64,000 nt of DNA from Oceanihabitans iliipiscarium (GCF_042686125.1 NZ_JBHUOV010000008.1:16013-80012); one strand, 5' to 3'; counted from the stretch's first letter, positions 9,298 to 18,021 are shown. The notes: generated by a model not told the origin, from the sequence alone. Made by a program: numbers and translations.

Positions 9298-9822
9298 ATG
9301 AGAAATTTAAAACAATTTATGTTATTAGTGATGACCTTATCATTAGTTTCGTTATCATCATGTTCTAAAGATGACGATGGAGGAAGTGGAGGAAGTGCTG
9401 CTTCAGGGACAATTAATGCTAAAGTTGATGGTTCTGATTTTAACTCTATGGAGATATCATCTTCTGCTACTGTTGCTAATTCAGGACAAAATCTAGTAAT
9501 TATTGGCTCTAACAGTTCTGGTGAGGCCATCACTATCACAATTTTTGGTTATGAAGGTGTAGGAACCTATGAGATTTCTGGAGCTAATATTAATATTTCT
9601 GCGTCTTATTCTGAAACAGATGTTTCTAACCCTTCAAGTCCTACTACAGAAATATGGCAATCACCATATGAAGATTCTGTGCTAGGTGAAATTAATATTT
9701 CGGAAGAAACAGATACTAAAGTTAAAGGAACATTTAATTTTATGTGTAAAAATGTTGGTGGAGATAATTCTGTTAAAAACATTACTGATGGTTCATTTGA
9801 CCTTAACAAACAAATAACTTAA
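9298..9822 (+). CDS. Putative surface lipoprotein of unknown function
   Basis: 174 residues, taking the ATG at 9298. A longer frame from a TTG at 9241 would put 19 odd residues in front of a perfect signal peptide. The type II signal peptide ends in LSSC, with the lipid-modified Cys at residue 22. The next residues, SKDDDGG, match the acidic export signal found on surface lipoproteins of Bacteroidota. The mature part is small and beta-rich (about 150 residues, Ser/Thr/Gly rich) with no recognised domain; it resembles the DUF6252-like class of small lipoproteins, but this is a guess. A strong terminator follows at 9919-9961. Confidence 0.8.
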   Translation: MRNLKQFMLLVMTLSLVSLSSCSKDDDGGSGGSAASGTINAKVDGSDFNSMEISSSATVANSGQNLVIIGSNSSGEAITITIFGYEGVGTYEISGANINISASYSETDVSNPSSPTTEIWQSPYEDSVLGEINISEETDTKVKGTFNFMCKNVGGDNSVKNITDGSFDLNKQIT

Positions 9823-10155
9823 ACAAACGAACTAAAAATAAGAGTAGTTTCAGTTATTTTTAAGAGTAACTGCAGCTTAAAATCTCAATAAGGCATAATC
9901 TTGTTGTTGAGATTTGTTGATTGAGCGTAATATTTAGTTTTATTACGCTTAATCTTTTTTAGGAATCGTTTTGTCGAAAAATTAGTTGTAAATTAATTTT
10001 TTATACTACATTCATATTGCTATTAATCAAATATATCAAAGCATCGACGACAATCTTATTCATTTAAGCTTTTGTTATAGATGCTTTTTTTATGCTTTAC
10101 TATTGAAGTAAAATAATATATTACTATCTTTTAAATTCCTAATTATTTTGGTGAA
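9823..10155. other. Intergenic region, 333 bp
   Basis: No coding sequence is visible on either strand. The region holds one clear intrinsic terminator (9919-9961) and then AT-rich sequence leading to the GTG start of the histidine kinase. No confident promoter element was found in it. Confidence 0.6.
9919..9961 (+). terminator. Intrinsic terminator after the 9298 lipoprotein gene
   Basis: A 14-bp stem: GATTGAGCGTAATA (9919-9932) pairs with TATTACGCTTAATC (9941-9954), with one G-T wobble, around an 8-base loop, and is followed by six or more T residues. It is about 100 bp downstream of the lipoprotein stop. Confidence 0.85.
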
Positions 10156-11991
10156 GTGATTTTAAAAAAACATTTTTTTACGGTTTTAATTTTTTGCTTT
10201 TTTTTCTCAAGTCTTGCTCAAGAAAAATTGTCGTTAGATAGCTTTTCAATTTCTATTTCTAATATACCAAAAGAGGATCAAATTAAAGCAATTATTAATA
10301 TTCCTTATGATGAAGCAGTAAAGAATATTAGTGTTTTTGAGAAACTTGCAGACAAAGCAATATTACTCTCCAAAGAGTTAAACGACAGTCTGCTGCTTGC
10401 TGATGCTTTAAGTCAGAAAATATTAGCATTGCATTTTACATCTAAAAACGAAGAAGCATTAAGCTTATCTTTAAATGCGATTAGAATATATGAAAACCTT
10501 GGCGCGCAAATTAAAGTGGGTAAGCTCTATAGCGATTTAGGTTGGAAACTAAAACATAGAGATTTTGAAAAAGCATTTGCTTATTTGCAAAAAGGAATTA
10601 ATATTTTAAAAAACAACAAAGACGCGTCCACCAATTTATATGAGTCGTACGATAATTTTGGAGTTTTACATGGCATGAAAAAGCAATGGGATAGCGCACT
10701 ATACTATCATAATAAGTCTCTAAGGTTTAGAAAAATTATTAAAGACAGTATTAGCATTCCTTTTAATTATTCACATATTGCTAATGTATATTTAAATACT
10801 AAAAAATTTATTCTTGCCGAAAAGTATTTAGACAGCTCATTACGAATTAGAGAAAAAAGAAATGATATTTATGGTGTTACAGACTCTAAGCTTTATTTAG
10901 GGGATTTGTTTTTCGCAAAAAAAGAATTTTCAAAAGCCGCTAATCAATTTGACGAAGCCTATACATTATCTAGCGATTATAAATACTATCCTCTAAAAAA
11001 GTATGCAGCCGAATATTTGTATAAAAGCTATGATTCTTTAAAAGATTACAAGAATGCCTTAAAGTATATCATCATTTTTAATAAACTAAAAGATAGTGTT
11101 ACAAATGTAGCGACTAATAGTAAAATAGCCGAATTAGAAATTGAATATCAAACCGAAAAAAAAGAAAGAGAAATTTTAACGCAACGCACCAATATAGCCG
11201 AGCAAAATTTAACATTGCAACAGCGTAAATATCAAATATTTGGGTTAATCACTTTAGCACTTATTTTAGGGTTTCTAGGCTATTTATTCTACAATCAACA
11301 AAAATTAAAAAACAAACAACTTCAAAAAGAGAATGCGCTAAAAGATGCGCTGGCCAAAATTGAGACTCAAAACCGCTTGCAAGAACAACGCTTAAGGATT
11401 TCAAGAGATTTGCACGATAACATTGGCGCACAACTCACTTTTATAATTTCTTCAATAGACAACCTAAAATATGGTTTTGAACTGCCTAAAAAATTAGATG
11501 CAAAACTAAGTACAATTAGTTCATTTACTAAATCTACAATTTATGAGCTGAGAGACACCATTTGGGCGATGAATAAAAGTGAAATTACTTTTGAAGACTT
11601 GCAATCTCGAATTTCGAATTTTGTAGATCAAGCGAATTTAGTTTCAGAAGCCATTAAATTTGAGTTTAAAGCTGAAGAAAACACTAAGGAAGAACTTAAA
11701 CTCACATCAGTAGATGGTATGAATTTTTACAGAATCATTCAAGAAGCTATAAATAACGCCATTAAATACGCTGAAGCTTCAAAAATTGAAGTTTATATCA
11801 ATACCATAAAAAATAAATTAAGTATTTCTATTTTAGATAATGGAAAAGGTTTTGATTTAGAACATACCAAACGCGGAAATGGAATTAATAATATGAAAAA
11901 ACGAGCAAACGATATTGATGCTCAAATTTTTATAGAATCTGTACCTAATGCTGGCACAACAATTAAGGTCGAAAAATTATTAAATACGTAG
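10156..11991 (+). CDS. TPR-containing sensor histidine kinase (HisKA_3 type)
   Basis: 611 residues from a GTG start directly in front of a signal peptide (ILKKHFFTVLIFCFFF). Residues about 30-340 are periplasmic TPR-like helical repeats (for example AFAYLQKGINIL, DSALYYHNKSLRFR, AEKYLDSSLRIREK). One membrane helix lies at about 355-378, followed by a coiled coil. The HisKA_3 phosphoacceptor is H420 in ISRDLHDNIGAQL. A HATPase_c domain follows (N box EAINNAIKYAEA, G1 box DNGKGFD, and GNGINNM). It should phosphorylate the response regulator 54 bp downstream. The signal sensed by the TPR domain is unknown. Confidence 0.93.
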   Translation: MILKKHFFTVLIFCFFFSSLAQEKLSLDSFSISISNIPKEDQIKAIINIPYDEAVKNISVFEKLADKAILLSKELNDSLLLADALSQKILALHFTSKNEEALSLSLNAIRIYENLGAQIKVGKLYSDLGWKLKHRDFEKAFAYLQKGINILKNNKDASTNLYESYDNFGVLHGMKKQWDSALYYHNKSLRFRKIIKDSISIPFNYSHIANVYLNTKKFILAEKYLDSSLRIREKRNDIYGVTDSKLYLGDLFFAKKEFSKAANQFDEAYTLSSDYKYYPLKKYAAEYLYKSYDSLKDYKNALKYIIIFNKLKDSVTNVATNSKIAELEIEYQTEKKEREILTQRTNIAEQNLTLQQRKYQIFGLITLALILGFLGYLFYNQQKLKNKQLQKENALKDALAKIETQNRLQEQRLRISRDLHDNIGAQLTFIISSIDNLKYGFELPKKLDAKLSTISSFTKSTIYELRDTIWAMNKSEITFEDLQSRISNFVDQANLVSEAIKFEFKAEENTKEELKLTSVDGMNFYRIIQEAINNAIKYAEASKIEVYINTIKNKLSISILDNGKGFDLEHTKRGNGINNMKKRANDIDAQIFIESVPNAGTTIKVEKLLNT

Positions 11992-12045
11992 TTTGTCGTA
12001 TTACTTAAGACTTATAAAATTTTTAAATTAGTAGAAATCTTTGTC

Positions 12046-12696
12046 ATGAATATTAAAATAGCTATAGTAGACGATAATTCTTTTCTAATTAATACAGTTA
12101 AAGAAAAACTATCTTTTTTTGAAGATTTAAATTATAAGTTCTCAGCGTCAAATGGTTCAGAACTCATCGCAAAACTTCAGGAAAATCATAACTTAGATTT
12201 AATTTTAATGGACATAGAAATGCCAATTCTTAATGGCATTGAAACCACAGAAATTGTCAAGCAAAAATATCCTCATATTAAAATAATTATGTTAACGGTT
12301 TTTGATAACGACGAGAATATTTTTAATGCCATAAAAGCGGGAGCAGATGGTTATTTGTTAAAAGAAATTAATCCTAAAGAATTACATAAAGGTATTCTTG
12401 AAACTTTAAATGGCGGTGCAGCAATGAATCCTTCTATCGCTTTAAAAACATTGAAATTGCTTCGCAATCCTATGGAAATTGAAAATACTTCCGAAAAGGA
12501 AGAAATTAAACTTACCAACAGAGAAGTTGAAGTTTTAGAACAGTTGAGTAAAGGATTAAGCTATAATTTAATTGCTGCCAACTTAATTTTATCAGTAGGA
12601 ACAGTTAGAAAACACATTGAGAATATTTATAAAAAACTACAAGTACATAACAAGCTAGAAGCTGTTCAAAAAGCAAAGAAGAATAACATTATTTAG
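12046..12696 (+). CDS. NarL/LuxR-type response regulator
   Basis: 216 residues. The receiver domain (1-120) has the acidic pair D9/D10, phosphoacceptor D56 in LILMDIEMP, T84 and K106. The C-terminal LuxR/GerE helix-turn-helix (about 150-212) shows LTNREVEVLEQLSKG and VGTVRKHIENIYKKL. It is the partner of the histidine kinase immediately upstream. Its targets are unknown; the DUF4230 gene 33 bp downstream may share the transcript. Confidence 0.95.
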   Translation: MNIKIAIVDDNSFLINTVKEKLSFFEDLNYKFSASNGSELIAKLQENHNLDLILMDIEMPILNGIETTEIVKQKYPHIKIIMLTVFDNDENIFNAIKAGADGYLLKEINPKELHKGILETLNGGAAMNPSIALKTLKLLRNPMEIENTSEKEEIKLTNREVEVLEQLSKGLSYNLIAANLILSVGTVRKHIENIYKKLQVHNKLEAVQKAKKNNII

Positions 12697-12729
12697 TTCA
12701 ATTTTTATAACTTACCTAAAAATTGAAAC

Positions 12730-13344
12730 ATGCGTAAAATTCTTTTTGGTGTCATTATTACTTTAGTCGTTCTTTTTACGTTTAAATATTGTGGAGAAGC
12801 ACAAGAGCATAAAATAGTGCTTCAAGAAAGCTCCACATTAATTCAAGAGCAAATTAATAATGTAGGTAAGCTTGTGGTTACAGAAGGGCATTTTAGTGAA
12901 GTTTTTAATTACAAGAATTCTAAAGAAATTTTTGGAGCGTATTTTACTTCAGATAAAAAAGCATTAGTGGTTGTGAATGCCAAAGTAACTATTGCTTATG
13001 ATTTAAGTAAAATAGAATTTAAAGTCGATAAGCTTAATAAAACATTAACCATTCTTAGTGTGCCTCAAGAGGAAATTAATATAAGTCCAGATTTAGAATA
13101 TTACGATATCCAATCCGACTTTTTTAATCCTTTTGAAGCTCAAGATTATAACGATATTAAAGAGACGGTCAAGGCATCGTTAATAAAAAAATTGGAAGCT
13201 TCAGATTTAAAAAAGAATGCTAAAAATAGATTGATAAGTGAACTGTCTAAATTTTATATTCTTACCAATTCTTTAGGATGGACACTTCAATATAATGAAA
13301 CGTCCATCTCGAAAGTCGATGAACTGCATAGAATAAAATTGTAA
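12730..13344 (+). CDS. DUF4230 domain-containing protein
   Basis: 204 residues. An N-terminal membrane or signal-anchor helix (about 4-19) is followed by a DUF4230 domain (about 35-195), recognised from the VVTEGHFSEVFNY, KALVVVNAKVTIAYDLSKIEF and PEYYDIQSDFFNPF-like segments. The function of the family is unknown. Its stop codon is directly followed by the ATG of the TetR gene (zero bases between), so these two genes appear co-translated even though the TetR protein belongs functionally with the paa genes. Confidence 0.85.
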   Translation: MRKILFGVIITLVVLFTFKYCGEAQEHKIVLQESSTLIQEQINNVGKLVVTEGHFSEVFNYKNSKEIFGAYFTSDKKALVVVNAKVTIAYDLSKIEFKVDKLNKTLTILSVPQEEINISPDLEYYDIQSDFFNPFEAQDYNDIKETVKASLIKKLEASDLKKNAKNRLISELSKFYILTNSLGWTLQYNETSISKVDELHRIKL

Positions 13345-13914
13345 ATGAAAGCAGAAACACGTAAAGACGAAATCATAAAAACTGCAGCTAAGCTTTTTAA
13401 AGAGAAAGGTTATAGTGCTGTAACCATGCGAGACCTTGCTACTGCAATGGGAATAAAAGCTGCAAGTCTTTATAATCACATCAACTCTAAGCAGGAAATC
13501 CTTAAAGAAATTATTATTTCACTCGCTGAAGAATTTACAGATGGTATGGAAATCATTAAGGCTTTAAATGAAAGTAGTCTAAATAAATTAAGCTTAATAA
13601 TTGCCTTACATATAAAAATTTCTAGTCAAAACATTTATGGCATGGCATCCTTAAATAACGATTGGATGCATCTTGAAGATCAGTTAAATTATTATTTAAA
13701 ATTAAGAACAGACTACGAAGATAATTTCAGAAATATTATTAAAGCAGGAATAATAAATAAAGAAATCTTAAACGATAATCCAGATGTCATGTTGTTTTCA
13801 ATGCTTTCAACACTACGCTCACTTTATATTTGGATCCCAAAAAAAGAAGATTTAAACCAAGACCAATTAGCACAAAGTTTAAGCAAAGTCTTAATCCAAG
13901 GAATAAGTAAATAG
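13345..13914 (+). CDS. TetR/AcrR-family regulator, probable PaaR repressor of the paa genes
   Basis: 189 residues. The TetR DNA-binding domain (about 1-55) shows KDEIIKTAAKLFKEKGYSAVTM and the recognition helix region MGIKAASLYNHINSKQEIL. The C-terminal ligand-binding half is divergent, as usual. The gene sits directly in front of paaE, and a perfect 18-bp palindrome lies between them (13945-13962). In several bacteria a TetR protein called PaaR represses paa genes and is released by phenylacetyl-CoA. That role here is inferred from position and operator, not from the ligand domain. Confidence 0.85.
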   Translation: MKAETRKDEIIKTAAKLFKEKGYSAVTMRDLATAMGIKAASLYNHINSKQEILKEIIISLAEEFTDGMEIIKALNESSLNKLSLIIALHIKISSQNIYGMASLNNDWMHLEDQLNYYLKLRTDYEDNFRNIIKAGIINKEILNDNPDVMLFSMLSTLRSLYIWIPKKEDLNQDQLAQSLSKVLIQGISK

Positions 13915-13929
13915 TTTCAAATATTTTCG

Positions 13930-13937
13930 TAAATTTG
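13930..13937 (+). promoter_or_regulatory. -7 element of the paaE promoter
   Basis: TAAATTTG matches the Bacteroidota -7 consensus TAnnTTTG. It lies 45 bp before the paaE ATG and 7 bp before the palindromic operator. No clear -33 TTG is present at the usual distance. Confidence 0.55.
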
Positions 13938-13944
13938 TCATTCA

Positions 13945-13962
13945 AACTAACAAGTGTTAGTT
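13945..13962. promoter_or_regulatory. Palindromic operator, probable TetR/PaaR binding site
   Basis: AACTAACA-AG-TGTTAGTT is a perfect inverted repeat with 8-bp arms and a 2-bp spacer. It sits just downstream of the -7 box and 19 bp upstream of the paaE start, so a bound repressor would cover the transcription start. Length and symmetry fit a TetR dimer site. Assignment to the adjacent TetR gene is inferred. Confidence 0.7.
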
Positions 13963-13981
13963 AAAATGATTTAAACTCAAT

Positions 13982-15055
13982 ATGGCAGATTTTTATAGTT
14001 TAAAAGTTGCAGATATCTATAAGGAAACTAAAGATACAGTCGTCATCACTTTCGATATTCCTGAGCATTTAAAAGAAACCTTTAAGTTTATTCAAGGGCA
14101 ACACTTAACGCTTCGTAAAGAAATAAATGGCGAAGATATTCGAAGAAGTTACTCGTTGTGTACGAGTCCTCTAGATAATGAATGGAAGGTGGCTGTTAAA
14201 ACAATTCGTCAAGGCGTGTTTTCTAATTACGCATTTAATGAACTTAAAAAAGGCGACGCACTCGAAGTTATGCCACCTCATGGCGAATTTTATGTCAAAT
14301 GTGAGCCAGAAGTTGCTAAAAATCATATCGCCTTTGCTGCTGGTAGTGGCATCACGCCTATGTTATCCATCATTAAAACACATTTAATTAGCGAGCCTAA
14401 GAGCACTTTTAAATTGTTTTACTTGAATCGTAGAGTGAAATCTATTATCTTTAAAGAGGAGATAGAACAGCTTAAAAATGAGTTTTTTGGAAGGTTTCAA
14501 GTCTTCTATTTCTTGACTAAAGAGCAACGAGACATTCCGTTTTTAAACGGACGATTTGATAAAGAGAAACTAGCCGTTCTTACCAAAACATTTATTGATA
14601 TCGAAGATACTAATCACGCTTTTATTTGCGGACCTCAAGACATGATTTTCTTAATTCGTGACGAGCTGCAAGCAGCAGGATTAGATAAAGAAAAAATACA
14701 TTACGAGTTATTCTTCTCTGGAAGTTCAGAAGAGGAAAATAAACATATCGCTGAGGTTCTTGAAGAAAAAGCTGATGGAACTGAAGTGACTATCATTGAT
14801 GGCGGAACAGAGTTCCATTTTATTATGGATGAGGATTCAGATAATATCCTCGATGGCGCTCTAAATGCTGGAGCCGATTTGCCTTTCGCCTGCAAAGGAG
14901 GTGTCTGTAGCACCTGCAAATGCCAAGTGGTTGAGGGATCGGTAAAGATGAAAATTAACTATGCACTTGAAGAAAAGGAAGTGGCTCAAAATTTTGTATT
15001 GAGCTGTCAAGCGGTTCCAACAAGTGAAAAAGTAGTCGTCAATTTTGACGTTTAA
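13982..15055 (+). CDS. paaE: 1,2-phenylacetyl-CoA epoxidase, reductase subunit PaaE
   Basis: 357 residues. An FNR-type FAD-binding domain (about 1-105, with RRSYSLCTSP for flavin binding), an NAD(P)H-binding domain (about 110-240, AAGSGITPMLSII and FICGPQDM), and a C-terminal plant-type 2Fe-2S ferredoxin domain (about 265-357). The cluster ligands are seen in CKGGVCSTC plus the later LSC. PaaE passes electrons from NADPH to the di-iron oxygenase PaaA. The gene is first in the cluster here, ahead of paaABCD, unlike the paaABCDE order of E. coli. Confidence 0.97.
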   Translation: MADFYSLKVADIYKETKDTVVITFDIPEHLKETFKFIQGQHLTLRKEINGEDIRRSYSLCTSPLDNEWKVAVKTIRQGVFSNYAFNELKKGDALEVMPPHGEFYVKCEPEVAKNHIAFAAGSGITPMLSIIKTHLISEPKSTFKLFYLNRRVKSIIFKEEIEQLKNEFFGRFQVFYFLTKEQRDIPFLNGRFDKEKLAVLTKTFIDIEDTNHAFICGPQDMIFLIRDELQAAGLDKEKIHYELFFSGSSEEENKHIAEVLEEKADGTEVTIIDGGTEFHFIMDEDSDNILDGALNAGADLPFACKGGVCSTCKCQVVEGSVKMKINYALEEKEVAQNFVLSCQAVPTSEKVVVNFDV

Positions 15056-15060
15056 AATAT

Positions 15061-15166
15061 GGGCGTTACCCTAAAGGGTCAGGCTTTCCGCTGTATCTTT
15101 TTGTACTGTCATTCCTGCCTGTGCAAGAATCCAGTAAAAAAAGGATGCCGCTGCAATCCTTAACGC
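15061..15166. repeat. Cloverleaf-like dispersed repeat, copy 1 (with nested hairpin)
   Basis: Starts GGGCGTTACCC and ends ATCCTTAACGC, so the ends form an inverted repeat (GCGTTA/TAACGC). Internal arms are CCC-TAAA-GGG and ATCTTTTT...AAAAAGGAT. The apical loop holds a separate hairpin of the GTCATTCCTGC type at 15111-15130 (one mismatch in the stem), with flanking TACTG/CAGTA also able to pair. Related copies are at 17949, 26354, 52381 and 63706. No open reading frame. Confidence 0.8.
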
Positions 15167-15223
15167 AAATAACCAATTGCTTTAGGTGTATAGCCTAAAA
15201 CAAATAGCTTAAAGCTTTAAATT

Positions 15224-16180
15224 ATGAGTGAAGAACAAATAAAAAATCTTGAAGAACAATTTGAAGCACGTATTGCACGTGACGAAAAAATTGAACCTAA
15301 AGACTGGATGCCAGAAAAATATCGTCAAACACACATTAGACAGATATCTCAACATGCACATTCCGAAATTATAGGCATGCTTCCAGAAGGAAACTGGATT
15401 ACCAGAGCACCTTCATTACGACGAAAAGTAGCGCTTTTGGCAAAAGTGCAAGATGAAGCTGGACATGGATTATACCTCTACTCAGCCTGTGAAACTTTAG
15501 GGGTTTCTCGTGAAGAATTGTACGAGCAATTGCATTCTGGTAAAGCGAAGTATTCGAGTATTTTTAACTACCCAACAATCACTTGGGCAGATATGGGCGC
15601 AATTGGTTGGTTGGTTGATGGTGCAGCGATTATTAATCAAGTGCCATTGTGTAATACGTCTTTCGGACCTTATGCAAGAGCGATGATTCGTGTGTGTAAA
15701 GAGGAAAGTTTTCATCAACGTCAAGGCTATGAAATCATGATTAAATTGGCAAACGGAACACCTGAACAAAAAGAGATGGCACAAGATGCCTTAAACCGCT
15801 GGTGGTGGCCTTCTTTAATGATGCTTGGTCCAACGGATGCTGAATCTGTACATACAGAGCAATCTATGAAATGGAAACTAAAACGTAAATCTAATGATGA
15901 ATTACGTCAGCAGTTTATAGATCAAACAGTACCTCAGGCTGATTTAATTGGACTCACCATTCCTGATCCTGAATTAAAATGGAATGAAGAAAAAGGAAGC
16001 TACGATTTTGGTGAGATTAATTGGGACGAATTTTGGCAAGTCGTTAAAGGTCATGGACCATGTAATAAAGAACGTATGAAAGCTAGAGTTGGTGCATGGG
16101 AACGCGGAGAATGGGTTCGTGATGCAGCTATGGCACATGCCGAAAAGCAAGCTGATAGAAAATTAAATAAGGCAATGTAG
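15224..16180 (+). CDS. paaA: 1,2-phenylacetyl-CoA epoxidase, catalytic subunit PaaA
   Basis: 318 residues, normal length. A ferritin-like di-iron oxygenase. Ligand motifs are visible: HAHSEIIGM near residue 47, QDEAGHG (ExxH) near residue 77 and CKEESFHQRQ (ExxH) near residue 159. The conserved WWWPSLMMLGPTDAESVHT segment is typical of the family. With PaaC and PaaB it adds one oxygen atom to the aromatic ring of phenylacetyl-CoA, using electrons from PaaE. The gene is separated from paaE by a 168-bp gap with a structured repeat, so it may be translated from the paaE transcript or from its own promoter. Confidence 0.98.
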   Translation: MSEEQIKNLEEQFEARIARDEKIEPKDWMPEKYRQTHIRQISQHAHSEIIGMLPEGNWITRAPSLRRKVALLAKVQDEAGHGLYLYSACETLGVSREELYEQLHSGKAKYSSIFNYPTITWADMGAIGWLVDGAAIINQVPLCNTSFGPYARAMIRVCKEESFHQRQGYEIMIKLANGTPEQKEMAQDALNRWWWPSLMMLGPTDAESVHTEQSMKWKLKRKSNDELRQQFIDQTVPQADLIGLTIPDPELKWNEEKGSYDFGEINWDEFWQVVKGHGPCNKERMKARVGAWERGEWVRDAAMAHAEKQADRKLNKAM

Positions 16181-16259
16181 AAGAAGCTTTGCGAAGCAAA
16201 AATTCAAGCCAAAATAAATAGAGATAAAAATAAAAAATAGAAATAGAATTAACAAGATA

Positions 16260-16273
16260 CCTGCTTTCGCAGG
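16260..16273. repeat. Short hairpin repeat before paaB
   Basis: CCTGC-TTTC-GCAGG, a short form of the CCTGC...GCAGG hairpin family also found at 15111, 26584, 26655, 27016 and 28426. It ends 11 bp before the paaB start codon. A smaller GCTT-TGCG-AAGC hairpin lies just after the paaA stop. Confidence 0.6.
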
Positions 16274-16284
16274 CATTAGAAATT

Positions 16285-16572
16285 ATGGCAACAAAAAACT
16301 GGCCACTTTGGGAGGTCTTCGTAAGAAGTAAAAACGGATTAGAACATCGTCATTTTGGAAGTCTTCATGCTGCAGATGCAGACATGGCTTTAGAAAATGC
16401 ACGCGATGTCTATACAAGACGTAATGAAGGTGTAAGTATTTGGGTTGTAGAATCTAAAAATATTACAGCATCTAATCCTGAGCATAATGGTGAATTATTC
16501 GAACCTGCTCAAGATAAAATCTATCGTCATCCAACATTTTACGATTTACCAGACGAAGTAAAATACATGTAA
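16285..16572 (+). CDS. paaB: 1,2-phenylacetyl-CoA epoxidase subunit PaaB
   Basis: 95 residues. Recognised by WPLWEVFVRSKNGLEHRHFGSLHAADADMALENARDVYTRR, which matches the PaaB family along its whole length. PaaB bridges PaaAC heterodimers in the epoxidase complex and may help dock the reductase. Gene order A-B-C-D is conserved. Confidence 0.97.
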   Translation: MATKNWPLWEVFVRSKNGLEHRHFGSLHAADADMALENARDVYTRRNEGVSIWVVESKNITASNPEHNGELFEPAQDKIYRHPTFYDLPDEVKYM

Positions 16573-16589
16573 TAAATCTTTGGTTTGTT

Positions 16590-16610
16590 ATCCTGAATTG
16601 GATTCAGGAT
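16590..16610. repeat. Hairpin repeat between paaB and paaC (GTCAT family)
   Basis: ATCCTGAA-TTGGA-TTCAGGAT, a perfect 8-bp stem with a 5-base loop. The context GTTAT...CTCAT resembles the GTCAT...ATCC frame of hairpins at 18108 and 28336, with a different but fully paired stem. Confidence 0.65.
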
Positions 16611-16632
16611 CTCATCAAATGAAATAATTAAA

Positions 16633-17388
16633 ATGAAAAACGAAAATTTATATAAATACATCCTCGGAATAGCAGACAATAGTCTAATTCTCGGTCAACG
16701 ATTAGGAGAACTTTGCGGTCATGGACCAAGCCTTGAAACTGATATTGCTTGTACAAATATATCACTAGACCTATTTGGTCAAGTGCGTAGTTATTATCAA
16801 TATGCTTCAAAAGTTGCAGGTGATGGCCGAACAGAAGACGATATTGCCATGCTTCGAAAAGAGCGTGAGTATGTAAATGTTTTGTTAGTGGAACAACCTA
16901 ATACAGATTTTGCTTATACCATGGCACGCCAGTTTTTGTTTGATATGTATCATATGTTGTTTTTAAACGAATTACAGAAAAGTAAAGATGTAACGCTTTC
17001 AGCTATAGCAAATAAATGCATTAAAGAAGTGAGTTATCATTTGCGTTTTTCTTCAGATTGGATTAAAAGATTAGGAGACGGAACAGAAATAAGTCATCAA
17101 AAAATGCAAGACGCGATTGATGGTTTATGGACTTACACAGACGAATTATTTCATCAAACCGAAGCTGATAAACAAATGGTTGAAGAAGGTATTGGCGTCG
17201 ATGTAATCAAACTAAAAGAAACATATTACACTAAAGTTTCTGAGCTATTACATGAAGCTAGTCTAAAAACACCAGAATCAAAATATTTCCAAAAAGGAGG
17301 GAAGCAAGGTGTTCACACAGAGCATTTAGGGTACTTATTGTCTGATTTGCAATATATGCAACGTACTTATCCAAATATGGAATGGTAA
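16633..17388 (+). CDS. paaC: 1,2-phenylacetyl-CoA epoxidase, structural subunit PaaC
   Basis: 251 residues, normal length. Ferritin-like fold like PaaA but without a full set of metal ligands. Family segments are YILGIADNSLILGQRLGELCGHGP at the N-terminus, the TDIACTNISLDLFGQ region, and GVHTEHLGYLLSDLQYMQR at the C-terminus. It forms the stable heterodimer with PaaA that binds phenylacetyl-CoA. It is followed after 54 bp by the paaD start. Confidence 0.97.
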   Translation: MKNENLYKYILGIADNSLILGQRLGELCGHGPSLETDIACTNISLDLFGQVRSYYQYASKVAGDGRTEDDIAMLRKEREYVNVLLVEQPNTDFAYTMARQFLFDMYHMLFLNELQKSKDVTLSAIANKCIKEVSYHLRFSSDWIKRLGDGTEISHQKMQDAIDGLWTYTDELFHQTEADKQMVEEGIGVDVIKLKETYYTKVSELLHEASLKTPESKYFQKGGKQGVHTEHLGYLLSDLQYMQRTYPNMEW

Positions 17389-17442
17389 TAAATTAATACG
17401 AAAGAGTTGGTCTCTTCGAATGTGCTAGAGAAGGCTCAAAAT

Positions 17443-17943
17443 ATGACAACAACAGAACAGCATATCGATCAAATACTAATTCCAATTCTGGAGCAAGTTT
17501 CAGACCCTGAAATTCCAGTATTGTCAATTATGGAAATGGGTGTTGTGCGTTCTGCTGTCATCGAAAATAATATTGTAAAAGTGCAAATAACACCAACTTA
17601 TAGTGGTTGTCCTGCTATGGATGTGATTGGTGATGATATTAAAAAAGCACTAAAAGAAGCAGGTTATAATTCAGAAATTGAATTAATCCTGTCACCAGCT
17701 TGGACAACCGATTGGATTACCCCAAAAGGACGAAAAGCTTTAGAAGATTACGGTATAGCTGCGCCTTTGAGTGCCGAAGCCGATAAAGACGTTTTGCTTC
17801 ACGGAAAACGCATCGTAAAATGTACTAATTGTGGTTCAACAAACACACGATTAGTCAGTCAGTTTGGTTCAACGGCATGCAAAGCACAATTTCAGTGCGA
17901 TGATTGCTTAGAGCCATTCGACTATTTTAAATGTTTAAAATAA
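17443..17943 (+). CDS. paaD: Phenylacetyl-CoA epoxidase maturation factor PaaD
   Basis: 166 residues from the ATG at 17443; an upstream TTG at 17407 would add 12 residues without family support. The N-terminal half is a MIP18/SufT-like domain (DPEIPVLSIMEMGVVR, PTYSGCPAMDVI). The C-terminus carries a zinc-ribbon-like set of cysteines (CTNCGS and CDDC). PaaD is required for active epoxidase, probably in iron-sulfur cluster or di-iron assembly for PaaE or PaaA, but is not part of the purified complex. Confidence 0.95.
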   Translation: MTTTEQHIDQILIPILEQVSDPEIPVLSIMEMGVVRSAVIENNIVKVQITPTYSGCPAMDVIGDDIKKALKEAGYNSEIELILSPAWTTDWITPKGRKALEDYGIAAPLSAEADKDVLLHGKRIVKCTNCGSTNTRLVSQFGSTACKAQFQCDDCLEPFDYFKCLK

Positions 17944-17948
17944 GTATA

Positions 17949-18021
17949 GCGTTACCCAAGGGTCAGGCTTTCGGCAGTCGCTCTTTTCAAGGAGCTCCAA
18001 CAAAGCCTCAATCCTTAACGC
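17949..18021. repeat. Cloverleaf-like dispersed repeat, copy 2
   Basis: Starts GCGTTACCC-AA-GGGTCAGGC and ends CAATCCTTAACGC. The central arm differs from copy 1 (CTTTTCAAGGAGCTCC region) while the outer inverted repeat GCGTTA/TAACGC and the CCC/GGG arm are kept. It lies between paaD and paaG. Confidence 0.75.
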
